From CAVSLM01 sp963728895 (GTDB taxonomy: Bacteria; Pseudomonadota; Gammaproteobacteria; JBBQDK01), in assembly GCA_963728895.1 (NCBI GenBank), contig CAVSLM010000007.1:434001-498000 (forward strand): a stretch of 64,000 nucleotides of DNA, written 5' to 3'. The notes under the pieces were generated by a model. It saw nothing but the letters and a program-made list of their open reading frames with translations, searched no databases and was not told the origin of the DNA. Position 1 is the stretch's first letter. Every line of letters starts with the position of its first letter. The position numbers were made by a program, and so were the translations under genes. Shown here one piece after another: positions 26,524-33,958 of this stretch.

Positions 26524-27477
26524 ATGTTCGAGTCGCTCGCCGATCTGCTGGTCTATCGTGGCATCGGGCTGGATCCCGCCAGCCACAGTGGCGCGGCCTT
26601 GCACTTTTTCATCATGGATGTGAGCAAGATATTCTTCATGCTGATGCTGATCATCTACATGATGGGGCTGCTGCGGGCGTTGCTGTCACCGGAGCGGGTA
26701 CGTGAGTTCGTTCGCAATCGTCCCGACTGGCAGGCGCGTGGCATGGCCGTGACGCTCGGCGCGGTCACCCCGTTCTGCTCCTGCTCTTCCGTGCCGCTGT
26801 TTATCGGTTTCGTCGAGGCCGGGATTCCACTGGGCGTTACCTTTTCATTCCTGATCGCGTCACCAATGATCAACGAGGTCGCCGCGGTGATTCTGGTCGG
26901 CATCCTCGGCTGGAAACTGGCTGCGCTCTATGTTGCCTCTGGCCTGCTGGTGGCCTGGTTCGGCGGCATCGTGATGCAATGGTTCAGGCCGGAACGCTGG
27001 GTCGAGGACTACGTGTGGAATATCCAGATGGGCCAGACCGCATTGCCCGAGCGGGACACTTCATTGCAAGGCCGCCACAACTATGCAGTATCAGAAGTTA
27101 AAGAAATCGTCGGTCGAATCTGGGCATGGGTTCTGATCGGTATCGGTGTCGGTGCGCTGTTTCACGGTTTCGTACCCGGCAGCTGGGTATCGGATCACCT
27201 CGCCGGCGGCAACTGGTACGATGTACCCACAGCCGTGCTGCTCGGTATTCCACTCTATTCCAATGCCACCGGCATTATTCCGGTCGCCGAGGCGATGCTG
27301 ACCAAGGGCGTCGCTATCGGAACCACGCTGGCACTGATGATGAGCGTTGCCGCGCTGTCGCTCCCGGAAATGCTGATCCTGCGCAAGGTCATCAAATGGC
27401 AGGCGCTGGCGCTTCTTGCAGGCGTGCTCGCGATTGCTTTTATTTTCGTAGGCTGGGGATTCAATGCTCTCGCATGA
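26524..27477 (+). CDS. DUF318/ArsP-like permease
   Basis: The protein has 317 residues from the ATG at 26524, with about eight hydrophobic helices. It has the conserved TPFCSCSSVPLFIGFVEAG cysteine motif, I-A-S-P-M-I-N-E-V and P-L-Y-S-N-A-T-G-I-I-P, all typical of the UPF0718/DUF318 family. One branch, ArsP, exports trivalent organoarsenicals. With ArsR and a CxxC protein in one operon, export of a thiol-reactive compound is likely, but the substrate cannot be read from the sequence. It ends 50 bp before an IS91 end. Confidence 0.85.
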   Translation: MFESLADLLVYRGIGLDPASHSGAALHFFIMDVSKIFFMLMLIIYMMGLLRALLSPERVREFVRNRPDWQARGMAVTLGAVTPFCSCSSVPLFIGFVEAGIPLGVTFSFLIASPMINEVAAVILVGILGWKLAALYVASGLLVAWFGGIVMQWFRPERWVEDYVWNIQMGQTALPERDTSLQGRHNYAVSEVKEIVGRIWAWVLIGIGVGALFHGFVPGSWVSDHLAGGNWYDVPTAVLLGIPLYSNATGIIPVAEAMLTKGVAIGTTLALMMSVAALSLPEMLILRKVIKWQALALLAGVLAIAFIFVGWGFNALA

Positions 27478-27527
27478 AGCGTTTACGCATAATGTGAACC
27501 GCTCAGACTTCGGCAAAATCCGTCAGA

Positions 27528-27628
27528 GCGCATAGTCAGTATAAACCGCCTTTTCGGCGGCCGGTACTCCCTCGTCATCCGTGCCGGTATCTGCGGTCGG
27601 TCGTCGCTTCGACTCGCCAATCGCCTGT
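27528..27628 (-). mobile_element. IS91-family terminal fragment
   Basis: About 100 bp are essentially identical to 15795-15893, including GCATAGTCAGTATAAACC and the CCGCCTTTTCGGCGG hairpin, but no transposase sequence follows. The right boundary at about 27628 (CGCCTGT) is shared exactly with the other copy. Confidence 0.75.
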
Positions 27629-28110
27629 TTCGATGGCACAGCGGATCAGGTCGATGAGTAGATTGGTGGAGCGGCGGATCGGCAGCGAATTCGGTCGGAT
27701 GGTCGAGGTTGATTCAGGTGTCATGGCGAAACAGCCCAGCCTCGAGCGGGACGAAGAAATTGGCAAAGCGGTCGTCGTTGTGGCAGCCGTAGATGCGGCT
27801 CTTGGAATCCGGTTGGGAGGTCGTTCGGGCGACGATCCGCGACGCGCCGCCCAAACCGTCCAGTTCCAGGAGGAGTCTGTTGCCCGTTAAATCGTACCTG
27901 GAATACAAACGTACCTGGAATACAAATATCGGGTCGTGAATAACCTCCCCGAACTGCGGATCAGACATAGCCGCAATACCGATCTTGGATCGCCTCGTGC
28001 TCCCGCACGCCCTTGCTGAAGCGGCGACGGTGACGATCTGAATCACGTTTGTCGGCTGCTGGCGCCGAAATTAGACGTTCCACCGCCACCAGCTACCAAG
28101 GCGGCGTCAT
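27629..28110. other. Unassigned stretch with a short direct repeat
   Basis: A minus-strand open frame (28046-27714) has no family I recognise, and its composition is not convincing. A 17-bp direct repeat (CGTACCTGGAATACAAA) occurs twice in tandem at about 27893-27926. Nothing else stands out. Confidence 0.3.
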
Positions 28111-28112
28111 GG

Positions 28113-28715
28113 TCAGCGAAACGCTGCGATAAGCAAACCTGAGACGATGCTCGCGGCGATGCCCAGACCAAAGGCGATAGCGTGTTGCCTGCACCAGTGC
28201 CGAAGGCGAAATCGCCGAAAGTGTTGGACCTTGTCCAGGTCGACTTTATCGAGCGCCGCCTTCATCGCGACGGCTGCGTCGTAGTATTTCTGAAGCGATT
28301 CCGTAGGGTCGATACCGACATTGTTCAATTCGCAGTGCCGTGCATCTATTCCCCCATCAAGCGCTTCGCGGTAGAGCACGGTAAACTCATGCTCGGCGCA
28401 GTTGATGCAATATTGGCGTAGATCCGAATCCGCGAAAAACTGTTCGATTTTGTTGCTGTACGTTAGCCACAGAATCTTGGCGGAGTCGAGCGCAGCGCGG
28501 TGCAAATGGCCCATCGCAGCGTTCAGGTTACGCTGCGCGACGGCTTCATTGGTATGTGCAACCGCCATATGGGTAAAAGCGGCCTCCAGTTCAAACAGAA
28601 TCTCGCTGGGTTTCTCGCCCCGGACGATCACGACATCGCCATAGATGTCCTTGAATTGGCCTAGCAGGAATTCGTAAACGTCCCGCGGCGTATAGTCGCG
28701 GGCTATCGGCGGCAC
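28113..28715 (-). CDS. Hypothetical protein with C-terminal membrane helix
   Basis: This 200-residue protein is acidic and helical (ILFELEAAFTHMAVAHTNEA, later A-A-M-G-H-L-H-R-A-A-L-D-S-A-K). It has a basic stretch (R-R-F-R-L-R-H-W-C-R-Q-H) leading into one C-terminal transmembrane helix, LGIAASIVSGLLIAAF. That suggests a tail-anchored cytosolic domain. I do not recognise the family. Its start overlaps the end of the upstream 80-residue gene by 13 bp, so the two are probably one operon. Island location and the small partner would fit a defence or stress module, but nothing in the sequence proves it. Confidence 0.6.
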   Translation of the reverse strand: MPPIARDYTPRDVYEFLLGQFKDIYGDVVIVRGEKPSEILFELEAAFTHMAVAHTNEAVAQRNLNAAMGHLHRAALDSAKILWLTYSNKIEQFFADSDLRQYCINCAEHEFTVLYREALDGGIDARHCELNNVGIDPTESLQKYYDAAVAMKAALDKVDLDKVQHFRRFRLRHWCRQHAIAFGLGIAASIVSGLLIAAFR

Positions 28716-28945
28716 TCGCGTTGCATCCGTGCAAGATGGGCATCGATCTCCTGATCGATGGATTCCCCATAAGGAGTCGTGGGAAAAATATTGCCGCGCG
28801 CGGGGACGAGATCTGCACTGACGCTCTTCACCTTGAGCGTCCGTCTGAGATGTTGTTCTGCCGCCTTATCGATGTCCTGTAGCTGCTCGAATGTAGATGG
28901 GGCGTTGCCAGTGGCGGCTGCAAAAAGACTTCCGAGTTTGGCCAT
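28703..28945 (-). CDS. Hypothetical small protein, operon partner of the tail-anchored protein
   Basis: The 80-residue product starts MAKLGSLFAAATGNAPSTFE, with a GGGAG ribosome site just upstream. It has a helical, charged middle (I-D-K-A-A-E-Q-H-L-R-R) and an N-P-x-P-free C-terminus rich in D, E and R. There is no signal peptide or known motif. It is translated just ahead of, and overlapping, the 200-residue gene. Confidence 0.55.
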   Translation of the reverse strand: MAKLGSLFAAATGNAPSTFEQLQDIDKAAEQHLRRTLKVKSVSADLVPARGNIFPTTPYGESIDQEIDAHLARMQRECRR

Positions 28946-29115
28946 GTGTTGACTCCCTGAGCATTTTTATCGTAGTGTCTCCTGGCAATACCCTTCGCCC
29001 GGGCGAGTGTCGGGCTGGGTGATCACCTGCTCTTACACGCCGACGGCGCTGATGATTGTGTAACAGCTGGAGAATTGTCAAGTCTAATCAACTTCCGACC
29101 GGCAATAAGTTGCGC

Positions 29116-29347
29116 CTAGATAACAAATTCCGCAATTACCGGCGTGTGGTCCGAGGGGCGTTCCAGCTTGCGCGGTTCCTTGTCGATGCGCGCCGCGGTG
29201 CATACCGCGCACAGCTCGCGGCTGGCCAGAATATGGTCGATGCGCAGGCCGAGATTGCGGCGGAAGGCGTTCATGCGGTAGTCCCACCAGCTGTAGCTCT
29301 TGTCAGGCTACTCGAACAGGCGGAAGGTATCGCGCAGCCCGGTGTCG
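29116..29347 (-). pseudogene. xthA: Exodeoxyribonuclease III (XthA) C-terminal fragment with a nonsense codon
   Basis: The frame reads G-L-R-D-T-F-R-L-F-E-stop-P-D-K-S-Y-S-W-W-D-Y-R, then NLGLRIDHILASRELC and ERPSDHTPVIAEFVI. S-W-W-D-Y-R, L-R-I-D-H and S-D-H-x-P-V are the diagnostic end of XthA, including catalytic D and H. A TAG replaces the expected Gln codon after L-F-E. The 5' part is exchanged for methyltransferase sequence, so this is a dead chimera. Confidence 0.85.
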
Positions 29348-29640
29348 GCCGCGCTGTGTTTCTTGGTGAGAACACCTTCTGCCACACCACCTGCGCAACA
29401 AAATTCTCCCGCCCGAAAATCTCGTCCAGCATCACTCGCGCATACGGCATCTCGTTGTCGTCTAGGGTCATCCACAGACTGCCATCCTTCGCGAGCAGCT
29501 TGCGCAGCAGCACCAGGCGCGGCCACATCATACACAGCCATTTGTCGTGGCGGTTGCCGTCCTCGCGCCCCACAGTCTCCTTGAGCCACCGGCGCATGGC
29601 GGGCGAGTTGACGCGCTCCGAATAGGCCCAGCCTTCGTTG
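29348..29640 (-). pseudogene. Type III restriction-modification methyltransferase (Mod) fragment
   Basis: The minus-strand frame gives N-E-G-W-A-Y-S-E-R-V-N-S-P, then KWLCMMWPRLVLLRKLLAKD, G-S-L-W-M-T-L-D-D-N-E and E-I-F-G-R-E-N-F-V-A-Q-V-V-W-Q-K. This is a conserved stretch of beta-class N6-adenine methyltransferases of type III systems. The catalytic D-P-P-F and everything upstream are missing, and a stop lies just upstream. The IS66-type element is inserted next to it. Confidence 0.8.
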
Positions 29641-29665
29641 CCGCTGTGAACCGCACGCTATTTTT

Positions 29666-29688
29666 GCGAAATGGTAACTGCTCACCCC
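29666..29688. repeat. Left target duplication and left inverted repeat of the IS66-type element
   Basis: GCGAAATG is followed by GTAACTGCTCACCCC. The 8-bp sequence recurs exactly after the right end. Confidence 0.93.
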
Positions 29689-29797
29689 CCTGTGCTCCCC
29701 TGATGCTCTGACTTGTCGTTGCGAGTGCTTGACAACGTAGACATCTGAGCCTACGCTGCCGGTCCAGACGTTGAGGAAGGATCGAGGTTCGGCAGCG

Positions 29798-30469
29798 ATG
29801 GGCAGCTATTTCGGATCAAAGGCGACGTCTGGCTTATGCCAGCCGATCATCGCCATGATGCCGCCGCATGACACCTACATAGAGACCCACCTCGGGGGCG
29901 GCGCGATCATGAAGCGTAAACCGCCCGCGCTGCACAACATCGGGATCGACCTTGATGCTCGAGCGCTCGCGAAGTTCGCGTGCGACTATCCGGTGCAATT
30001 GGTTCGCGGTTGTGCGCACCGGTTCTTGGCGCAGTACGACTATCGGGGTCGGGAGCTCGTCTACAGCGATCCGCCGTATCTCAAACGCACGCGCAGCTCC
30101 GGGCGCCGATACCGCTTCGACTACGAGGAGCAGGACCACGTCGAGCTGCTGACGCTGCTCAAGAGCCTGCCCTGCGATGTGATTCTCTCCGGTTACCCCT
30201 CACGGCTCTATGACGAGCTGCTTGGCGGGTGGCAGAGCGTAGAGCTGCAGGTGATGAACCAAGGCGGCGTGCGCACGGAGAAGCTGTGGTTCAACTTCAC
30301 CGTCGAGCGGGTCCATTGGGCCCGCTATGCGGGCAAGGACCACACCGACCGACAACGCGTCAAGCGCAAGGCCGAGAGCTGGGGCGAGCGCTATCGGGCG
30401 TTACCGCCAGGCGAGCGGTTGGCGGTGCTGGCGGCGATGATGGCCGTTGAGGCCCACGAGCGCGCATAG
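29798..30469 (+). CDS. Dam-like (D12 class) N6-adenine DNA methyltransferase, passenger gene of the IS66-type element
   Basis: From the ATG at 29798 the protein has 223 residues. The start MGSYFGSKATSGLCQPIIAM is followed by Y-I-E-T-H-L-G-G-G-A-I, the S-adenosylmethionine-binding motif I region of D12 methyltransferases. The catalytic V-Y-S-D-P-P-Y lies at about 90. Other Dam-class features are the L-K-S-L-P-C-D-V-I-L-S-G-Y-P-S segment and a basic C-terminal half. The family methylates adenine in short DNA sites. It lies inside the element's inverted repeats and ends 24 bp before the transposase. It may methylate the ends to control transposition, or protect the element from restriction; this is inference. 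Confidence 0.88.
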   Translation: MGSYFGSKATSGLCQPIIAMMPPHDTYIETHLGGGAIMKRKPPALHNIGIDLDARALAKFACDYPVQLVRGCAHRFLAQYDYRGRELVYSDPPYLKRTRSSGRRYRFDYEEQDHVELLTLLKSLPCDVILSGYPSRLYDELLGGWQSVELQVMNQGGVRTEKLWFNFTVERVHWARYAGKDHTDRQRVKRKAESWGERYRALPPGERLAVLAAMMAVEAHERA

Positions 30470-30493
30470 GCGCCGCCTCCCGAACGCCGCTAC

Positions 30494-31945
30494 GTGGGCA
30501 GCGTCAACAAACAGTCTCTGCGCGAGGAGTTGGACGGGCTCAAAGGGCGCTTTGAGCAGCTGTGCGCCGACGGGAAGATGGGAGGCGAGAGTCGCGCCTT
30601 GGTGGAGGCGCTGCTGATGCTACTGCAGTTGCTGATGGCGGTGTTCATGGAGAAGTACACCCCCAAGACGAGTACCAACTCCGGCAAACCCGCTTCGCAA
30701 ACCCAGAAGGACGAGACCGCGATCAGCCGCCCGGGCACCCACGGCAAAGGCAAGACGCTCGATCAGGCGCGCTCCCGCAATACCCGCACCATCGAGACCG
30801 TGCAGACCGCCAGGGTCAGATTCTGTGAGCACTGCGCAGAAGACCTCGGCGATGTCCCGTGTCGCGGGCACGAACGGCGCACCAGCATCGACATCGTCTT
30901 CGAGAAAGTCCTCACCCATGTTGACGCCGAGATCAAGCGCTGTCCACATTGCCGCACCCAGACCCGAGCGCCGTTCCCCGCGGCGTTCTCCGGTCCCTTG
31001 CAGTATGGCCCCGGCATCAAGGCTTATGTCCTCAACCTCCTCATCGCCCAGATGCTCTCGCTCAAGCGCGTGCAGCAGTCGCTCCAGACCCTGGTCGGTC
31101 TGGTGATCTCCGAGGCCACGATCCTCAAATATGTGATGCAGCTGCATCAGGCGCTTGAGCAGTGGGAGCAGGCGGCTATCGAAAGACTGCTCACCCTGCC
31201 CACCCTGCACGTGGATGAAACCTCCTTGCGCGTCGACCGGCAAAACCACTGGATCCACGTCTGCTCCTCGGGCGACATCACCTTGAAGTTCCTGCACCCA
31301 AGGCGCGGGCAGGAAGCGATGCAGGCCATCGGCGTGATCCCGCGCTACGGCGGGGTGATGATCCACGATTGCTGGGCCTCCTATCTCGCCTATCACCACT
31401 GCGGCCATGGCCTGTGTGGCGCACACCTGCTGCGGGAGTTGACCTTTATCGTCGACGCTCAGCGTTATGCCTGGGCGGCCAATATGAAGCGGCTGCTGCA
31501 ACACACCTGCTGGCGCGTCTCCCAGCGCAAAACCAAGAAACTGACCCGCCGCGAATTCCACAACCTCCAGAAACACTATCGCCATCTCCTGACGCGGGGC
31601 GAAAATGAACTCCCGCCCATCCCGCCAAGGCAGAACGGCAAGCGCGGCAGAATCGCCAAATCCGATGCCCATAACCTCTGGGAGCGCCTGAAAGCGCACC
31701 AGAGCGCCGTACTGCTCTTTGCCAAAGAGTCTCACGTGCCGTTCACCAACAACCGCGCCGAGCGTGACCTGCGAATGAGCAAGGTCAAGCAGAAAGTCTC
31801 CGGCTGCTTCCGCAACCGCCAATACGCCGCAGCCTACTGCCGCATCTCCAGCTACCTACAGACCATGGCGAACCGTGGATACAATCCCCTGGTCGCTATC
31901 CAGTTGGCTCTTTCTGGTCAACTGTACGCCGATAGGGGTGAGTAG
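30494..31945 (+). CDS. IS66-family transposase (TnpC)
   Basis: The start is a GTG; the protein has 483 residues. It has a helical leucine-rich start, then a linker (K-T-S-T-N-S-G-K-P) and a zinc-binding C-E-H-C ... C-P-H-C region. The IS66 core follows, with L-H-V-D-E-T-S-L-R-V, I-H-D-C-W-A-S-Y and, near the C-terminus, N-N-R-A-E-R-D-L-R-M-S-K-V-K-Q-K-V-S-G-C-F-R, which supplies the catalytic acids and C-terminal signature. No TnpA/TnpB accompany it, as in the single-transposase IS66 subgroup. The gene appears intact. Confidence 0.95.
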   Translation: MGSVNKQSLREELDGLKGRFEQLCADGKMGGESRALVEALLMLLQLLMAVFMEKYTPKTSTNSGKPASQTQKDETAISRPGTHGKGKTLDQARSRNTRTIETVQTARVRFCEHCAEDLGDVPCRGHERRTSIDIVFEKVLTHVDAEIKRCPHCRTQTRAPFPAAFSGPLQYGPGIKAYVLNLLIAQMLSLKRVQQSLQTLVGLVISEATILKYVMQLHQALEQWEQAAIERLLTLPTLHVDETSLRVDRQNHWIHVCSSGDITLKFLHPRRGQEAMQAIGVIPRYGGVMIHDCWASYLAYHHCGHGLCGAHLLRELTFIVDAQRYAWAANMKRLLQHTCWRVSQRKTKKLTRREFHNLQKHYRHLLTRGENELPPIPPRQNGKRGRIAKSDAHNLWERLKAHQSAVLLFAKESHVPFTNNRAERDLRMSKVKQKVSGCFRNRQYAAAYCRISSYLQTMANRGYNPLVAIQLALSGQLYADRGE

Positions 31946-31957
31946 TTACGCGAAATG
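31935..31957. repeat. Right inverted repeat and target duplication of the IS66-type element
   Basis: GGGGTGAGTAGTTAC is followed by GCGAAATG. The inverted repeat overlaps the last codons of the transposase gene. Confidence 0.93.
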
Positions 31958-32105
31958 CACTTGCCTCGAAGGTGCATGACCCGTCCACTTCAAGCGGAAA
32001 GCCACGGCGCATGAGGTGGAAAACGTATCTGCGACTTGTGGCGAAAGAGCGGCGGCTGGACGACGAAGTCACCGCCATGGTCTTGGCCAAGATGACGCCA
32101 AAGGC
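31958..32105 (+). pseudogene. Unidentified short C-terminal coding fragment
   Basis: The frame D-P-S-T-S-S-G-K-P-R-R-MRWKTYLRLVAKERRLDDEV ends at TAG (32105). Its K-P-x-x-M-x-W-x-T-Y start followed by a charged amphipathic helix looks like the tail of a conserved small domain, but I cannot name it. The sequence 32106-32430 contains only a REP-like GGGGACAGACCACGG (about 32403) and no recognisable gene. Confidence 0.3.
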
Positions 32106-32433
32106 AAGCCGATAGTCTTGAAATTTCGGCTCTTGTGCAGGTGATTTCGGCGGCGCATGCTCTTAGCACGTCGCCCGTTTACCAATCGCGCCGTAGGTCC
32201 TGGGGGCCTATGGAACGGGACCATTGCGGCATTGCTACCTCGTTACATGACGGTCGCGCGATCCTAACCGCACCGCCGCGCCAGAGCGATGCTCGGCGGC
32301 ATGGGCGAGCCGACCGGCATGATTGGCGGCTAGACCGACCTTGATCCGCCTAGCCTCGCTATTAGCGAAGCCCGTTCACGCAGTAGCATGCACTGAGCGA
32401 ACCGGGGACAGACCACGGTTTTCGAGCCGCCAC

Positions 32434-32652
32434 TCAGACCGCCAGATCCGCGATGCCGCCTTTCCTGGCCTTTCGTGGCCTCCCCGACTTGCCGGGCTCC
32501 ACCCGGCGGGCGAGGGTTGCGGCGATCTCCCTGCGGAATCGCTCGCTACCCAGTGCATAGTTTCCGTTCGTGGCGCTACGAATTTGGTCGACGATCCCCG
32601 GAGAAGCTGCCATCCTTCTAAAGGAAGCATCGATGGATAAAAATGGCCACAT
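32434..32652 (-). pseudogene. C-terminal fragment of a second REP-associated tyrosine transposase
   Basis: The frame contains F-L-S-I-D-A-S-F-R-R-M, then SATNGNYALGSERFRREIAA and L-A-R-R-V-E-P-G-K-S-G-R-P-R-K. L-G-S-E-R-F-x-x-E-I and R-R-x-x-P-x-x-x-G-R-P are the usual C-terminal signature of RAYTs. The REP-like GGGGACAGACCACGG lies just downstream. The piece is fused at about 32655 to IS91 sequence. Confidence 0.7.
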
Positions 32653-32654
32653 CC

Positions 32655-33350
32655 TTTGCTTGACTGGTACCGGCCGATGCGCAGCACCAGGGTCTGCGTC
32701 AATTGGGCGAGTTCGGCACCGCTCGGTGCCTTCACCCAGCGGAAGCGCAGTGAACCGTCCCGACGCTCGACATACACTCCATCGAGGAAAAGCATGTGGA
32801 AGTGGATATTCAAATTCAGCGCGCTGCCGAAGCGCTGGATCAGGGTGAGCGCGCCGGTCTGGGCCGTATTACGGGAGAACCCCGCCTTCTTGATCAGGTG
32901 CGTGGCGATGCCGCGGTAGACAATGCCGAGCACCCCGCCCATGACGGCAGGGCGGCTCGCGAACAGGAAGCGCAACGGATACGGAACGCTCAACACCCAC
33001 TGGCGTACCGGCTGCTCAGGAAACACCTCGTCCACCAGCAATGCGGCACTCTCGGCCATGCGCCGGGCGCCGCAGCTCGGGCAAATGCCCCGCCGTTTGT
33101 GACGTGAAGGGATTCACTAATGCCGCGAGCGCATGGATGCGCAGGAGCGGCCAACTGAAGGCCACCAGATGCTCGGCATGGCAACTTTCACAACGCACCC
33201 GCAGGAAGCCGTGCTCGAGGCGGCCGCACTTGAGATAGTCCTCGAACTCCTGTTCGACATACGCCGGCAAATCCGTGCCCTGTGCTGCCATGTGCGCCTT
33301 CCGCCCGGGTAATATTCCTCGACGAGTTGATAGAGGAGGGTGCGCTCCGG
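32655..33350 (-). pseudogene. IS91-family transposase fragment (N-terminal and HUH part)
   Basis: Nearly identical to 23240-23900, it keeps the zinc domain, V-L-S-V-P-Y-P-L-R-F-L-F-A and the NLNIHFHMLFLDGVY motif, but stops after R-I-G-R-Y. It also carries the double-hairpin insert at the same place (33101-33154), so the two transposase copies share a recent ancestor that already had the insert. Confidence 0.88.
33101..33154. repeat. Double-hairpin insert (copy in the second IS91 transposase)
   Basis: Identical in position and sequence to 23669-23722, with GTGAAGGGATTCAC and GCGCATGGATGCGC. Confidence 0.7.
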
Positions 33351-33464
33351 CACTGGCGCACATATGGCGGCGCGCCGACACCCGAACTGGGTTCCCTGCC
33401 AGCCGGCAATGGCAACAGGATCGCATCCTTGCGATGTCGTGATGCCGATTCAGGTTAACAGGCT

Positions 33465-33760
33465 GAGGCGGGTGTCCTTACAAGTACCTTCTTGAACGTA
33501 CTCGCCGTCACGGCCACACTCAGCGCAAACAGGGTCGCGAACGGCAGTGCGACGAAGCTCGGGTGCAGGCTGAAGGGCAGTGCCAGGTAGATCACCCCGG
33601 TCAGTTCCAGCAGCGGCAGCGCGGAGCGCTTGGCCCAGTGGTAGACGAAGGAGCTCTCGCGTCCCCCGCCCCATCGGCGCAAGTCTCGCTTCACCAGGCC
33701 GTCGACGATCGCGACCAGGCTGAGCATCGAAGAAGGCGTAGGCATCGCTGTTGGCGGCAC
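33465..33760 (-). pseudogene. DUF4400-type integrative-element membrane protein fragment
   Basis: The frame reads L-V-A-I-V-D-G-L-V-K-R-D-L-R-R-W-G-G-G-R-E-S-S-F-V-Y-H, then LALPFSLHPSFVALPFATLF and V-T-A-S-T-F-K-K-V-L. V-D-G-L-V-x-R-D-L-R-R-W-G-G-G-R-E-S-S-F-V-Y-H is the hallmark of membrane proteins found in PFGI-1-like integrative conjugative elements. Only the C-terminal ~85 residues are left, abutting the CHAT stub. It indicates that an integrative element once contributed to this island. Confidence 0.75.
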
Positions 33761-33955
33761 GAGGCGCCACGACGAAGTGATCTCGGCCTCTGCCGGCAAC
33801 TGCCAGCGACGGCACATACATCTCGGCGTCGATGTCGAGCGATGCGACCTGTGAGTCGACCGCGTGAGCCACCCAGGGACGCTCGTCGTCGGTGAACCCG
33901 ATCGGCAATACATCCATGTCGCGGTCGTTGAGGGCGGCCTCGATCGCCCTGGCAT
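33760..33955 (-). pseudogene. CHAT/C25-like putative protease, N-terminal stub (copy A3)
   Basis: About 195 bp match the first ~70 codons of copies A1 and A2 (DVLPIGFTDDERPWVAHAV and the G-R-G-R-D-H-F-V-V-A-P segment), then break off into the DUF4400 fragment. The stub begins immediately after the SGNH stop, as in copy A2. This shows the original gene order SGNH then CHAT-A. Confidence 0.85.
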
Positions 33956-33958
33956 CTC

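Larger units (their letters stand above)
29674..31949 (+). mobile_element. Complete IS66-family element carrying an adenine methyltransferase gene
   Basis: Terminal inverted repeats GTAACTGCTCACCCC (29674-29688) and GGGGTGAGTAGTTAC (31935-31949) match at 14 of 15 positions and start with GTAA as in IS66. An exact 8-bp target duplication, GCGAAATG, flanks it at 29666-29673 and 31950-31957, the size expected for IS66. Inside are two intact genes in one direction. All of this points to a recent, intact insertion. Confidence 0.93.

Noticed and set aside
24092..27477. SagB-type gene and the ArsR operon as part of a thiazole-peptide cluster
   Set aside because: No YcaO, dehydratase or precursor peptide is visible nearby, and the ArsR operon has its own promoter.
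29798..30469. The Dam-like methyltransferase as half of a restriction-modification system
   Set aside because: No endonuclease gene is adjacent, and the gene lies inside the inverted repeats of an IS66-type element, so it is a passenger gene.
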